The notes under the pieces were generated by a model. The model saw only the letters and a program-made list of their open reading frames with translations, did no database searches and was not told where the DNA came from. From assembly GCA_965649825.1 (NCBI GenBank), contig OZ287705.1, positions 186,001 to 250,000 on the forward strand: DNA of 64,000 bases, read 5' to 3'. Shown here one piece after another: positions 48,037 to 59,542 of this stretch. Within the stretch, counting starts at the first letter, position 1. Every line of letters starts with the position of its first letter. A program made the position numbers and the translations under genes. The DNA comes from Penicillus capitatus (taxonomy: Eukaryota > Chlorophyta).

Positions 48037-50332
48037 TCACTCGACATCTGCTGGCCGACACCAAACGGCCCTGTTTCGAATCATGCCCAGCAATCGACGC
48101 GTGCGTCGTTTTGCGTTGCGACGCATCATCTTGCAATAGACGTCCTTGCACAGATCGATCTCCCCGGATATCGCGCCGCTGATGACGATTTTAACGCAGA
48201 TCTCCAATCGCACGTACTTCTCCTCGATCGTCCCGATGCGAACCGACGTCGTTCGTCGCTTGCGCGACATGAAACGCGCCGGTTCGAATAACGCCAGAGC
48301 GACCACGGCATCGCCGTTGCGTCGTTGCTCGATCGAAAGCGTGACAGAATCGCCGTCCGATGGTTTGATCGTGATGGCGTCGATGCTGTCGACACGCACG
48401 TCGCATCCGACATCGGGCGTCGCTTGAACGCGAAGCCGATATACCTTACCGAGCTTCACGCCATAAACGAGATGATCTGGCACGTCGCTGTCATCCAGTA
48501 TCAACGCCTGTTCTCCGCGCCTCATATGAAACGGCAACTCGGGCGCCGCCCTCGACGCAAGGTACTCCATATCGATGAGCAACTTCAAGCGATCGTTTGT
48601 CCACGCCGGTTCGCGCCTTGCCGTCGGATCTGCTCTCTCCTGAAAGGCACGACGGTCCGTTGGCTTGCAACGTGACGGACGCTATGCCTTACCCTCTCTC
48701 GACTGTCCATTCTTTGGAAAACATCCGTCACGGAACGGAACAGCACATCCTCCATCGCCTCCGTCGCCCTCTGTCGATCGTCCGGCTGCGCGCACAGCAA
48801 CGACTGCACGAATCGAAGACTCAGCTCTCCGGCGCTGCACGTCGCGCGTCCCCGGGGATTCGCCGAGAGCCAACGCTGAGACGAGCTGTCCTCCGCGACA
48901 GACACCTGACGCAATGTCTCGACAATATGTTTGCGCAGAGATCCGGCGTTCAAGACAGACGACCCTAGGAACAGACAAGACAGACGATCATTGCGGCGGC
49001 GACAGGAGAGAAGGCGCTCACGGGTCAAGATCTCGAAGGCGATGATACCGAAGGACCATAGGTCTGCCGACACATCGAGCGAAAACGCCTTCTTTCCGAG
49101 CATCTCTGCCTGAATGTGTTCGGGGCAGGAATACCTCCCCGCGCGTTGCCGTACAGCGATCTCTCCTTCTCGAGAGGCATGCTCAATGTCGACCAGTTTC
49201 CACGAGGCCTCGGTGCTGAACCACATGATATGCGCCGGCGTCAGGTTGCCGTGAAGGATACCGCGGGCGTGTATCGACTCCAGCGATTCCAGCACCTAAG
49301 ACAGCGGATAATGTCCATAAGGGACGGCAGGATCGGGCTGCTGACCGAGTACAGAATGGCGCGCTGCTCGATGGGCGAGATCTCCGCGCCGTCCATTTTG
49401 TCGGCGAGTCGGTAGTGGCCCCGTTCGAAAACGAGACACGGCGGGAAGCCGTTCGTCGTGGCGACGACCTCGAGCATCCTGAACGACCAGACATGCGTTC
49501 GCCACGATGCGGGGGTGAAGGCGAGTCGTGCCTGCACACGTGTTTATACTCCGCCGTCAACGCGTGGTGCATTCGGACTGCGTTCTCCAGTTCGGCAGAG
49601 CGTCGAGGGAAGAATTTGAGAAAGACGCGCTGTCCAGTGAATCGATGAATGGCATAACGGCAATGCGGTTTTCCCTGAATGCGCTGCGACTCGATCTTAT
49701 ACCTACACACGCAGGTGACGATCGCAGGCAACGATCTGGTCCATCGTACCTTCCTGCGAAGAGATCGCCATCGTGAAGCGTGATCAACTGCGGATACATT
49801 GCCGTCTCTCTCGCCGTCGCTTCGCGCCCTTCGGTTCGTATCTCACTCTAGCAGCAGCACTTCGTCGTATACATGCCCGTTGGAAGTGGACGGATCGACC
49901 AGCTCGGTAAGGGATGAGCTTGATGGAGTGGACAGTGGATGCGTCGTCGTGGAGAGCTGCGTCGAGATAGGGCTGTCTTTGACATGTGTTCCTTAAAGGA
50001 CGCAAAACGTCGGTTGCGAAGGAGACGCGTAGAGAGATACCCCGTGCGACGCTAAGGGTACGATGCCGCCTGTGGAGGTGGCGTCCGTCCGCGACGTCTT
50101 CTTCGACGAGCATCTCGCTATGGGACGAAACCGAAGGCCCGCGGCGTCCGGTTGCCCATCGCCTTACGGTAGAGAGTTTCTTCACAACGCGTCCCAAAAT
50201 CCCGCCCTTATCGCCAGGGCTTAGCCTCTCAGATACGCCACTCTGTGTTCCCCTTGTCACCGGCGCCGCAGCTGCGTCCGGCACGGGGACTCTTTCGAAT
50301 GTTCTCTCAGATTTTTGTGTTTTGTTCGCCAT
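48037..50332 (-). CDS. Pseudokinase with novel C-terminal domain (649 aa)
   Basis: Seven exons on the - strand: 50009-50332, 49861-49956, 49750-49787, 49550-49702, 49346-49478, 48693-49295, 48037-48639; the sum is 1950 nt. The second donor is the least certain (49872 also fits). Residues 1-140 are low-complexity. The kinase-like domain (~150-430) keeps the beta3 lysine (VFLKF, K182) but reads HGNLTPAHIMW for HRDLKPxN (H263-N265), DIE for DFG, and CPEH for APE; WSFGIIAFEIL is the helix-F region. No glycine-rich loop is visible. Residues ~450-649 are the shared unknown domain (YRLRVQATP, ALALFEPARF, KYVRLEICVKI, IDLCKDVYCKMMRR). Loss of the catalytic Asp predicts a scaffold or allosteric role. 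It is divergent to the next gene, 281 bp away. Confidence 0.82.
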
Positions 50333-50613
50333 TCTTCGTCGGCATCATCTTCCTAAAACCCTACACGGTCGGCTAAGTACCATCCGCGGTAGCGGTGGTA
50401 TCTGCAGCCGCGTCAGCGGCATGACGCGCCCTTTACGCGGAAGGTCATGACGTCAAGGTCGTCAGAGACGCGGGCGGATCAACCAAAGCCGTACAGACAC
50501 ACGGTGGACAGCAGACAGTTACTGAAAGCGTTTTGCGTTTGGCCAACGTCAGACCATCGCCACTCTCAACCTGAAGAGAACGCGAACCGCCCACCCGTCC
50601 GCCAAGCGCTTTC
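50333..50613. promoter_or_regulatory. Shared divergent promoter region
   Basis: 281 bp between two head-to-head pseudokinase start codons. No TATA box is seen. Co-regulation is possible but inferred from geometry only. Confidence 0.35.
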
Positions 50614-52815
50614 ATGACGCGCGCGTCCGACAAGAGCAAAAATGCAATTGTCGGTGAAGAGCAGCGGTCCACGTCTCCATCGCTGTATCGCGAACATCTC
50701 AGCGAGAATACCTCCGGCAGTACCTCACAGTGTCGCTGGACAGAGAGCCCCGGCGAAATTTGCGATGCATCGGAGAGAGGGGCCTGCGAATGTCCAGCCG
50801 TTCCCATACGATCGTGGATGGACAGCAGCCGAACGCCGGAAAGGCATCGCTCTCTTCCAGCGCGTTGCGATGGCGCGCTCTTCGATGCCGAAGACGCCGC
50901 CGGCAGCACGGGTCCGGCCGATATCCGCATCGCCCTTGCCGCGAATTCGGCGCTGCGCCGAGCGACGGATATGCGCAAAGTGGGTGGTCTCTCTCGAGCG
51001 CTCGTCCAAAACGAAAGACGCTTAGATCTGCGTGGCGCCGCCGACGAGCTTTGCGCATCGAGAGGAAAACCAACCGGCCATTGAGGATGCGGATCTGCCG
51101 CGAATCTTGGTCGATGGATTTGTCCTTGCCAACCGGTAAGGTCGCCCTCTGTGCCGATCGCTCTCATGGTGTCCTGCGGCGAAGCTATATCCTAAAGAGC
51201 GAGAGGGTCGGCGGTCGACGGATGTGTCGTTTGGCAGACGATCGATTCACTGGACAGATCGTTTTCCTGAAATTCTATCCGCGATTCTCCACGATTTACC
51301 GCCATGCGGCACGATTGCATCGACGGCTGCAGAAGAGCCGGGCCGTTTGCGAGTAAAGCCTCATCGCTGAGATGCCGCGCGAATCTGCGCCGTTGTGTAG
51401 ACTCATCGAAATCTTGCCGAATTCGAACGGCCTCCCGCCGTGCCTCGTTTTCCAAGCCGGGACCTTTACGCTGGCGCGAAGACTCGAAAAGAAAGCACTC
51501 TCGATCACCAAACAACAAGATATCTTGCATTCGGTGAGGCCCTCCGTTTCGGTAATCGAAATGCCGTTCCCGTGCGTTTGGCAGATGCTGCAGGTGCTCT
51601 GTGAGCTGCACGGTCAGGATGTAGTGCACGGCCATGTGGACACGCATCACGTGATGTGGTTCGACACCGATTTCTGTTGGAAGCTCGTCGATCTCGATAC
51701 GGCTTCGATCGTCGGCGATCCCGTTCCGATTCATCGTATCACTTCCCGTCGACACGCAGCGCCCGAGATTCAAGACGCGATGGAGGGCGGCGATTCGAAA
51801 AATACACCGTCGGACGCATCGTCGGATATGTGGTCCTTCGGTATGGTCGCCTTTCAGATTCTGACAGGTGATCGTCTGGATCGTCCTTGATCCGAAAGGC
51901 AGGCGTTTTTAGGCACCGCTGCGTTTGACGTGGTATGTGTGAAGCATCACATCGATCGGGAGCGTCTTTGGATCGAAGAAGGACACTACGGGCGTGATCA
52001 CCTATTGGATTTCGATTCCGATTCTCAGTTGTTCAAATCGGCCAAACAACGTCTACAGGAGTTTGAATTCATCTCTCGACTCATGGCAGAATTTCCAACG
52101 CAGCGCACAACCGCGGTGCAGGCGCTCAGAGCGGCACGTTTTGAAATAACGCCGAAGAAGAAGACTCCGGAAAAAGCGCTCGAAGACGTGAGTACCGTCA
52201 CATCATTGCGCAACGTTATCGTGATGTTTACAGTTTCTCATGGGTCGAGGAAGGCCAGAGGATGTCGCTCTGAGCAAAGGGGCCCTGTGCCGGGCAGTCA
52301 CCTGTCATCTCGTTCTCTCCGTCGCCATCGAGCGCTTTGCCCGAAAACAAAACCCAAAAGCGGCATTTCATGAGAAAAGCGCCATGAAGATGAAGCACGT
52401 TTCCGCTAGAGGTCGAACGACGGACCCGGTGTATGCGCTGACAGTGGGCGAGGCATTTCGCGTTTGCATTTCGATCGGACGCGACGCGCGTCTTCGCCTC
52501 CCGTTCGAAGCGATCACTTCCGTAACCGTCGCCGTTTCATCGGACAACCAAAGCCACTCCCTTGATATCTGGCAACGAAATCAAGGCGACACACTCGATG
52601 CGCTCGCATTGATCGATCCTTCGAGAATCCCATCGGATCGATTGATCCGACCATGTGCAATTTTCGGATCGACGGACGTTAAATACGTGAAGCTCGAATT
52701 TCGTGTGACGCTTCGCCTGGGTGGCGATTTTCCTTATGACATTGACATGTTCCCCATCGCACTTCTTCGACTCAAGCGCCGGCTGAAATGTCGGAACTGT
52801 CTGGCAAGGGGATAG
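50614..52815 (+). CDS. Pseudokinase with novel C-terminal domain (638 aa)
   Basis: Exons 50614-50979, 51026-51135, 51185-51351, 51400-51533, 51585-51867, 51913-52187, 52234-52815 sum to 1917 nt. Introns are 45-51 nt GT-AG and lie at positions equivalent to those of the genes at 48037 and 59543. A Ser/Arg-rich N-terminus leads to LVDGFVLANRYILKSERVGG and VFLKFYPR (beta3 K188 kept). The catalytic loop reads HGHVDTHHVMW (H274-H276), DFG is DLD, APE is kept (APEI), and SDMWSFGMVAFQIL follows. From residue ~446 comes the shared domain (FRVCISIGRDARLRLPF, ALIDPSRIPSDRL, KYVKLEFRVTLRL). Without the HRD Asp it is predicted inactive. The C-terminus is shorter than in its relatives. Confidence 0.85.
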
Positions 52816-53820
52816 AGTGAAGGACCTTAATTTCAATGCACGTCTAACGGACGCCTTAATCATGATCTTTCTTGTTTCAATAGATAAAGAACGTCGACTC
52901 TGCGTTCGATGTGAATTTGTATGAGAAAGCCCTTCCACCATAAACCCGATCGCTCTCGAACGGCGCCCAATGAGGGTTGTTTGTCTTTCTCTTTTGCGTT
53001 ATCCATTCAGCGTCGCTCTCGAAGAAACGAGAGAATAAGGCAGTAGTGACACGATTGAAGACGGCGAGATCTCAAATCCGTGTTCACCCACCCACACACC
53101 TCTGTGGAATTTTTGTTTCGACATTCCTTCGTTTGGACGCAGAGTTTGTGTACAGAAATCGGCGCTTGACGTATGACATTTCATTCTTCGGTGCTTCATC
53201 GTATGCATTCATTTCAACAAGCTGGAGCATGCATGTGGCAGAGATGCTTGTCATTGAAGGAACACTGGTCCGATAGTGCATTTAAACGCCTGTGTATTCG
53301 ATCGCATCATCGCATCTATCGTCGATCGTCGATCGCATCATCGCATCTATCGTCGATCGTCGATCGCATCATCGCATCTATCGTCGATCGCATCATCGCA
53401 TCTATCGTCGATCGTCGATCGCATCATCGCATCTCTTCGATTGGTGACTCTTGGCGATTCGAAAGAACACGATCGCTTCGTCACGCCAATTAAAGGCAGC
53501 TGAAAGCTACGTTAAAGAGACGGCCGGAGCCAGTCCCTTCCGTACAAAAGAAGTGTGCTTTTTGATAGCGAACATTCTGCCATCCCCTGGTGTGAAAAGG
53601 GAAGAAAGCATCCCTCCCTCCGTTGGGTAGAAATCTTGACTTCATCTAAAGAATCGTCAAAAAAACTAAACAATAAAGACCCATCCAAATTGCACAACAA
53701 TTGACTGGCCGTTGTGATCGGACTCGAAAAGAGCCAGCTCCCCAGCCCTCTTGCAGATGGTTTGTCTCGGAGGACATGTCTCGAGTCGAGGCCCCAACAC
53801 ATCATTCAAACAAAACTCAA
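52816..53820. other. Intergenic with minisatellite
   Basis: Holds a 31-bp minisatellite at 53299-53434. A minus-strand frame at 53512-53805 (98 codons, ATG start) lies 15 bp beyond the stop of the next - strand gene; it has no recognisable domain and is not called. Confidence 0.4.
53299..53434. repeat. 31-bp minisatellite
   Basis: Direct tandem units CGATCGCATCATCGCATCTA plus TCGTCGATCGT: 53299-53329, 53330-53360, a 24-bp short unit 53361-53384, 53385-53415, and a 19-bp partial 53416-53434. Units are identical apart from length. Confidence 0.9.
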
Positions 53821-54590
53821 TCAAGCATACACATCATGATCCTTCTGATTCTCAAACACACGCAGCATTCGACACAAACGCAGTTTGCTGTGAGGATGCA
53901 CCACTTTACAGTAGACCGAATGATACAGATCCACTGCTCGACAGAACGGCACATCCAGAAGAATGCTCACCCGCAATGTCAGTTTCACATACGTGCGCTG
54001 TGGCCCAGCAAAGAAGGGAGAAACCGCATGGAGCTCTTTGGAAGGCAACTCCGATGGTTTCAACAGAGCCATGACCTCGACCGTCTCCCCCTTGCGATTC
54101 AGCACCATCTCAAGTGGCACAAACCCTTGACCCGGTGGCTTCACCGAGAAGGACAGGACATTGTGAACCGTAAAGGGCAGATCTCTGTCTGGCGTGATGC
54201 GCAGACACAGTCGTGCGTCCTGTTCGAGACGCAGCACGTGGACGGGATCATCCGGCAAGGAATTGCCATAAAATCTCAGCGCTTCTTGAGCTCTTCTCTG
54301 GTGAAAAGGCGTCGAGGCGTGGCTCGATTTCAGAAAGCACTCCACCAGGAGCTCCACCGAAACGTGGTCCGTCAATATCCGCGGCCACGTCCACTCTGGC
54401 CAATACAACAGGTCAGCCGGCTTCGATGCGCCCTCTTCCGACGACTACGCACAAATCGTGCCGTCAGCTGTCGACCGAGCCCTCGGGGCTGTACCGATTT
54501 GAAGCTCTCGATGCGCTGAATGCAGCCTGAGTGCCGCTCTGCACACCAACGTCCCTCTGTGGTGGACGTAGGCAGGAAGGTGGAAGGCAT
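53821..54590 (-). CDS. CTD-only paralog 2 (239 aa)
   Basis: Two exons, 54495-54590 (32 codons from ATG) and 53821-54444, with a 50-nt GT-AG intron. The first exon is Ser/Thr-rich. The second encodes the family domain with little else: HVLRLEQDARLCLRI, LPFTVHNVLSFSVK, ALLKPSELPSKEL, TYVKLTLRVSILL, AVDLYHSVYCKVVHPHSKLR. It has the same exon layout as the gene at 55132 (32-codon first exon, 50-nt intron), so the two are probably a tandem pair. It has no kinase-like region, whether by loss or by ancestral state. Confidence 0.75.
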
Positions 54591-55131
54591 TACTTGCCGA
54601 AGGAGGCGTCTGGCTCATGACAGCACTTTAGGTGACGCAGCGACGACAACGGCAACCTTGCACCGAAAACGAACGCCGTTCCAAGTGCGTTGAACGGAGA
54701 CGTATCAAAAAAGAAATGCAGCAATCGGTCCTTTGCTGGACCTCGGGATATCGAGGCACATTCTGAGGACCGTATGTATGGACGATGACATGCATACGAC
54801 GGAAACGCAACGCTCGAGGCATCGCGAAGCTCGGCCGTCCGTTTCGAGACAGCTGCTGAATCTGTTGCCTTGCATCACAGATGCGCGCCGTGCGCAGCGT
54901 CCGAAGCGACCGTGCGGGTCCTGTGCATCTCTGACCCGTTCCCCCTCGACGGTACGACACCTTCCGTCCATCGCTACGTGTCCGCGCAAGGGCGAAGCGT
55001 CAGGCGGTACATAGTCTAGGCGATCGCGTTATTTACAACTCCTATCCGCTTCCGTCACACACGAGGCGTCATCACACGTCCCTATCCCTGATCGCATTGA
55101 CTGAAAGGGTACGACATAGGGTTTGACGATT
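54591..55131. other. Intergenic, no supported gene
   Basis: Overlapping open frames on both strands (54628-54960 minus, 54733-55014 plus) without recognised motifs. Confidence 0.4.
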
Positions 55132-56009
55132 CTATGCTTGGGATCGTGTCTCAAACGTCACGTCGGTCTCGCCGCACATCCAGTCAGACAGTGGACCTCT
55201 TGGCAACGCGTTCCGTCGCTGCCCAGCTGAAGAAGACAGGCAGGAACGCCAGCTCTGGGGCATTTGGGTCCATGCACAGAATCCCATGTGCCGAATGAAG
55301 TGACCGCACATCGGTGTATACGGATGAAGGAGACGCCATGTGACGGTGCCTCTGGCAACGAGCATGCTGTCGCTGACGTCTGGGAGCTTCATGTAAGTGC
55401 ACAGCTGAAAGGTGAAGTCGCGGCGCTTCGGCTTCATCGATCTGTTGGTCGATGGCTCATCTGCAGCTATGCCTCGCAGCGCCTCTCCTGGCAGGAACGC
55501 ATTCAATCTCAATGGCCATTTCTGTCGTGACGTATTTGCGACGCGAATATCGAGAGGCAGACGCTTCTGGGTTGATGGATGGAAGACTTGTACAGCGATG
55601 CTGTCATCCAGCACAAGGCCGCAACTGGCACACTCCATCACGATTCTGAACCGGCAGTGCTGGCCTTCCCTCGATCCATAGACAGGCGGTCTCCCATTCG
55701 CATCGCCAGCCTTGAAGACGTAGACGGCTTTTCCTCTGGCCGACTTCAGCGCAGCGTCAGGAGAAATGTGTCCAGCGATACGATCCGCGGTGAAATGCAC
55801 TTTGATGGCTGACGTCACCAGCGATGTGAAAGATGAAGGGCATCCGTGTGGAGGCTGAGAAATCTGCCCACACAGAAAGAAGCTGAGATGCGATGCTGGA
55901 AACAGAGGCATACTATTGCTGATGCCAAGCAGCGCGATCCTTCCTCATCGACATCTGTTTCTAGCATCTCATCCAGCTGCCTGCGATCGAGACTTGTTGA
56001 GGATGCCAT
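55132..56009 (-). CDS. CTD-only paralog 3, diverged (275 aa)
   Basis: Two exons, 55914-56009 (32 codons, starts MASSTSLDRRQLDEML) and 55132-55863, with a 50-nt GT-AG intron. The middle of the protein follows the family pattern loosely: CRFRIVMECASCGLVLDDSI, then LPLDIRVA and LNAFLPGEALRG, then DFTFQLCTYMKL and VTWRLLHPYTP. The last 70 residues are private. Membership rests on these aligned hydrophobic blocks and the shared exon layout, and is weaker than for the other paralogs. Confidence 0.65.
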
Positions 56010-57094
56010 GGACGTGGTCTCCGAAGAACGGTAATGAATTATTGCGCGAGTAATTTATTCTCACTCTTTTGTCAATAGCCTCTTGGTGCCTATCACACAG
56101 AAAAACAGCCATCGCGAGGGCATCCATCCTCCCTAACAGACGGTTACTTTGTTGAGCGACTTCGGCTACGGTTGTGTGAACGGGGGAAGGAATCTTGAGA
56201 AATAGTTCACTGCCGAGTGAGGAGCTCTATTGTCTCAGAGAATTCCCTCGTGTAATGTCGACGGCTGACGACGGACTGATACAAGTATGTATCGCTTTGC
56301 AGAAAACGAAGCAAACGGGTCGTGCCGTATCCACAGAGGAGGTACTGGTCTAAGAAACGCGAAACGCGTATGAGCTGAAGACCATGCACTGTCGTCCTTC
56401 CAATGGACCTTAAAAGTGTCGAAGCGGTTTGGCTTGGAGTGCTTTCGACGACTCTTCAGTCGTCGACTGCCTGCCAAAAGACAAACGGGATATTGCAGTG
56501 CGCGTTTTTTCATAGCAGCATAAATGGCGACCAATAAATAGGGTTTCCAGCTTCCTAATACCAATGAAATCAATGAAAAATGAGACGGCGTTAGAAGTTT
56601 AAAGGAATTTGTGAAACGAACGCATGTGCTGCGTTGCTTAACCTGCATCGTCCGAGACGCCAAAGGACTTTCACTTTGACACCAGAGAGGCGAAGTTTCC
56701 ATGATGTGACGGCAGGAACCCACCCATCCTTTTACGTTACACGCAGAAGCCGGCAAGCCACGTCAGCGATTCTCGCACACTTCTCATAGGAAAACCAGTG
56801 AGTGATACGGACAAAGCCAGTAACGACAGCATTGCTCTGACGGCGCCGCCGCCTTTCGTGTTATGCCGAATCAGATTTGCCTCACCGTTTACGAAGGCGA
56901 AAAGCGCCGTCCATGTGTACAAGACCAAACCCATGACGTAACGACCTTTGTTGACGTGACGGCGGGAATATTTTCTGACGTGTCATGATACTTAATGCTG
57001 AAGAAGTCAGCTGGGATTTTGTTTTATCATTAGGGAGGCGGTGTACTGCTTTCATAGAGTAGTAGACTTTGTTGCACGACGACGCGCATATCTA
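56010..57094. other. Intergenic with a possible hypothetical gene
   Basis: Minus-strand frames 56737-56934 (starts MGLVLYTWTALFAFV, hydrophobic) and 56235-56756 (hydrophobic stretch SLVLGSWKPYLLVAIYA, then Arg/Lys-rich) might be exons of one small membrane protein. I cannot place a convincing intron and do not call it. Confidence 0.3.
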
Positions 57095-58845
57095 ATGACG
57101 ACGGCGTTTAGAGGTGATAACATTATGCGAGGCTTGGAAGCACTTCGCAACGGCGTTGTATACGCTAACAAGTGAGCGCCGGTTAGACGCTGACCCGTAG
57201 GCACGTTTCCGACCCGCAGATATAAGATAAAAGGCGTTTCTGGGAGCCGACGTCATCGCCTCCTTGCAGTGGATAGACAAACGCGTCGCAATGTCGAGCT
57301 CACTTTTATCGCCCGTGGCTCGCCACATTTTCGACAAGCTTGCCGTATGCAACGCGCGCTCAGAAACAGCCCAAGCGTCTATAGGTCATACATACGCATT
57401 CTTTCCGACCCAACGACTGAACGCCGCCTCGTCTGTCGGCAGAATGGTCGAGACCATCGAGAGCTTTGAATCGTTCCCGTCTTGCCTTGTGACGGAACGT
57501 GGCGATCGGACACTCGAAGACATCCTACCAACACAAACAATGTCCGAGATAGAGATGAAAGCTGCTGCCTATTCGGTTCGCCATCGGTCCCTCCCCACGA
57601 CAAATAATCATTTCGATGGTGTTCTAGATGCTGCTCGCCCTCGAAGATATTCACCTCAGAGGCATCGCGCACGGAAATCTAACACTATCGAGTTTTGTTT
57701 GGTCCAATGATGATTACCGCTGGAAACTCGCCGGATTAGAGTATGCGTCGTACAACGGCGAACCGAGTGTTCCGCCCGCCGCCAACCCATACACCAGTCC
57801 AGAACTGGCGGCGGCTATTGCCACGCAAAGACACAACGTTATCGAAATAGACTCATCCACCGACATTTGGTCGATGGGGAAAATCATCCTCAAGATTTTT
57901 CACAACGGTAGGTGCATTTCTAGCCGTGCGTAAAATAAACGTGTCCCGTATGTAGAGAACGATCATTTCACTGTAGGCAGACAAAGTAGTTTGAGAGATA
58001 CCGATCAGCGAGATGCGTTTCGTTCCTCCGCCATCGATCGATCGATCTCGAGATTATCATATGCTAATGAACGACCTATACATCGCTTCATCCGTTCCTT
58101 CCTAACCGTCGAACCATGGCGGCGCATCACTGCCACGCAAGCACTGGACAACATCTTTTTCTGTCCGGGAGGCCATACAGATTCCATTTTTGAAGCCGAG
58201 CGTCGAGTGATGTCCTTTCTGATATCGCCAGATGCTGGACAGTATCTTTTTGACGTGACCTTTGCACTGGAGGACACGTTTTCCAATGATCATCTCGCTC
58301 TGCCATTCTCCGTCAGAAGAGATGGCGGCATACCATCGACGGAACACTCGATCCCCACCCTTCGCATCCATCCCGACGATTCAAGACGGCTCCGCATCGA
58401 CGTCACTGGACATCCAGCAATGCGCCAGTCGATATGGTCTGTTCAGCAGCTAAGCATCGAGATACCAGCGGGTACTGCTATCTCCCTGCCTTTTGAGCAG
58501 CGACGCTTAGATACGAAGATCGAAGTGCTGGCACGCCTATCAGATGTGATCGCGTTTCTGAATACCGTTCCCGGGGCAGATCACGGCCAACCGAGACATC
58601 TGATCGAAGTGGAAGTCCGTATCCGCATTGCTATGGACGACGCATCGCGCCGCCAAATGACCATCGCTGCACCGCTGCTGCTCGCAACCGTCCGGGGGAG
58701 AAGAAGCCGGGTGCTGAGTACACTCCGTCTGCTGTGGCGCCATCTCCAATCGCGTCTCCCCCAGTCATCGCGAACGATATTCCGTCGCATGTTGTTTCTT
58801 GTCCCCAAGAAGAGAACGCCAACGCGTGACGTCTCCACTGTCTAA
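57095..58845 (+). CDS. Pseudokinase lacking beta3 lysine (507 aa)
   Basis: Exons 57095-57171, 57220-57384, 57443-57575, 57628-57907, 57977-58845 sum to 1524 nt; introns are 48-69 nt GT-AG. The start could instead be ATG 57125. Unlike its relatives it has almost no N-terminal extension: the kinase-like domain begins at once (YANKYKIKGVSGSRRHR). The beta3 lysine is replaced (VELTF, T54), the catalytic loop is HGNLTLSSFVW (H140-N142), DFG is GLE, APE is SPE, and TDIWSMGKIILKIF follows. Both nucleotide-binding and catalytic residues are thus gone. The C-terminal ~250 residues align with the family domain (RRLRIDVTG, SLPFEQRR, RHLIEVEVRIRI). Confidence 0.8.
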
Positions 58846-59542
58846 ACATCTGTGCGATGGAGACGCTCGAATCACCTCATCCATCATCTGACTGCAATAT
58901 TCACACGCTCTTTGTCAACGGACGCACTATCCTCCTGGAAAAACAAGAAGACATGGCCAATCGAAAATGTATGTCTTTCTCCTCAAGTCCTCGCTTTCTG
59001 TGCTTCTCTGGATCGTCGTCTTCGACGATCGAGACGATGCCATCGCAATTTCCATTCGTGGAAAGAATTTCATTGCTTTGTGGTAGACACCTAGCTCGCA
59101 GTATCATTATTCCAGGGCAGTAGATACCTAGCGTTCAGCATCATTGTTTCAGGGCATTTTGTTAACGGGTAGTGGTGCTCCGTACGGACGCATCGTAGCC
59201 CAGCAACCTTACAGCACCGTTAGTACCATAGATGATGCTTATTTGTTAATGAGCTTTATGAAGTCATCGGAAACTCATATCTGTCATTATTTGGGTGTGA
59301 TTTCTTTCATCTGTTACGGTTGGGATTAAAATGTGTGATTTGGACAGAATGTATGTTTGACATATGGGCAGCATTTCAGAACGTTGAGCGATGAGCAAGA
59401 GGCACGAACACGCGTCGTCGATCGCGAGCGATCTCATCGCGTTACGATCTGTCGAGGTATCACGATCGTAGCCTTCCATGCCGATTCCGGATCGGATCAT
59501 CGAGAGATCTCCATCCCAACCGTATGCGTTACAGCCTGCACC
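58846..59542. other. Intergenic with gene-fragment traces
   Basis: A short frame at 58967-59086 encodes IVVFDDRDDAIAISIRG, which recalls the start of the alpha/beta core of class-3 (diacylglycerol-type) lipases, but it ends at once. At about 59084-59156 two imperfect copies of a 37-bp unit (TAGACACCTAG..., TAGATACCTAG...) lie side by side. Probably relics. Confidence 0.3.

Noticed and set aside
49846-49847. GTGAGA at 49846 as the donor of intron 2 in the gene at 48037-50332
   Set aside because: It is the best-looking donor by sequence, but joining it to the LITLHDGD exon gives an immediate stop; donors at 49860 or 49872 keep the frame.
53299-53434. CRISPR array
   Set aside because: Units are contiguous with no unique spacers, in a eukaryotic intron-bearing context; it is a minisatellite.
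58967-59086. Class-3 lipase gene
   Set aside because: Only about 16 suggestive residues before a stop; the catalytic GxSxG region is not found downstream.
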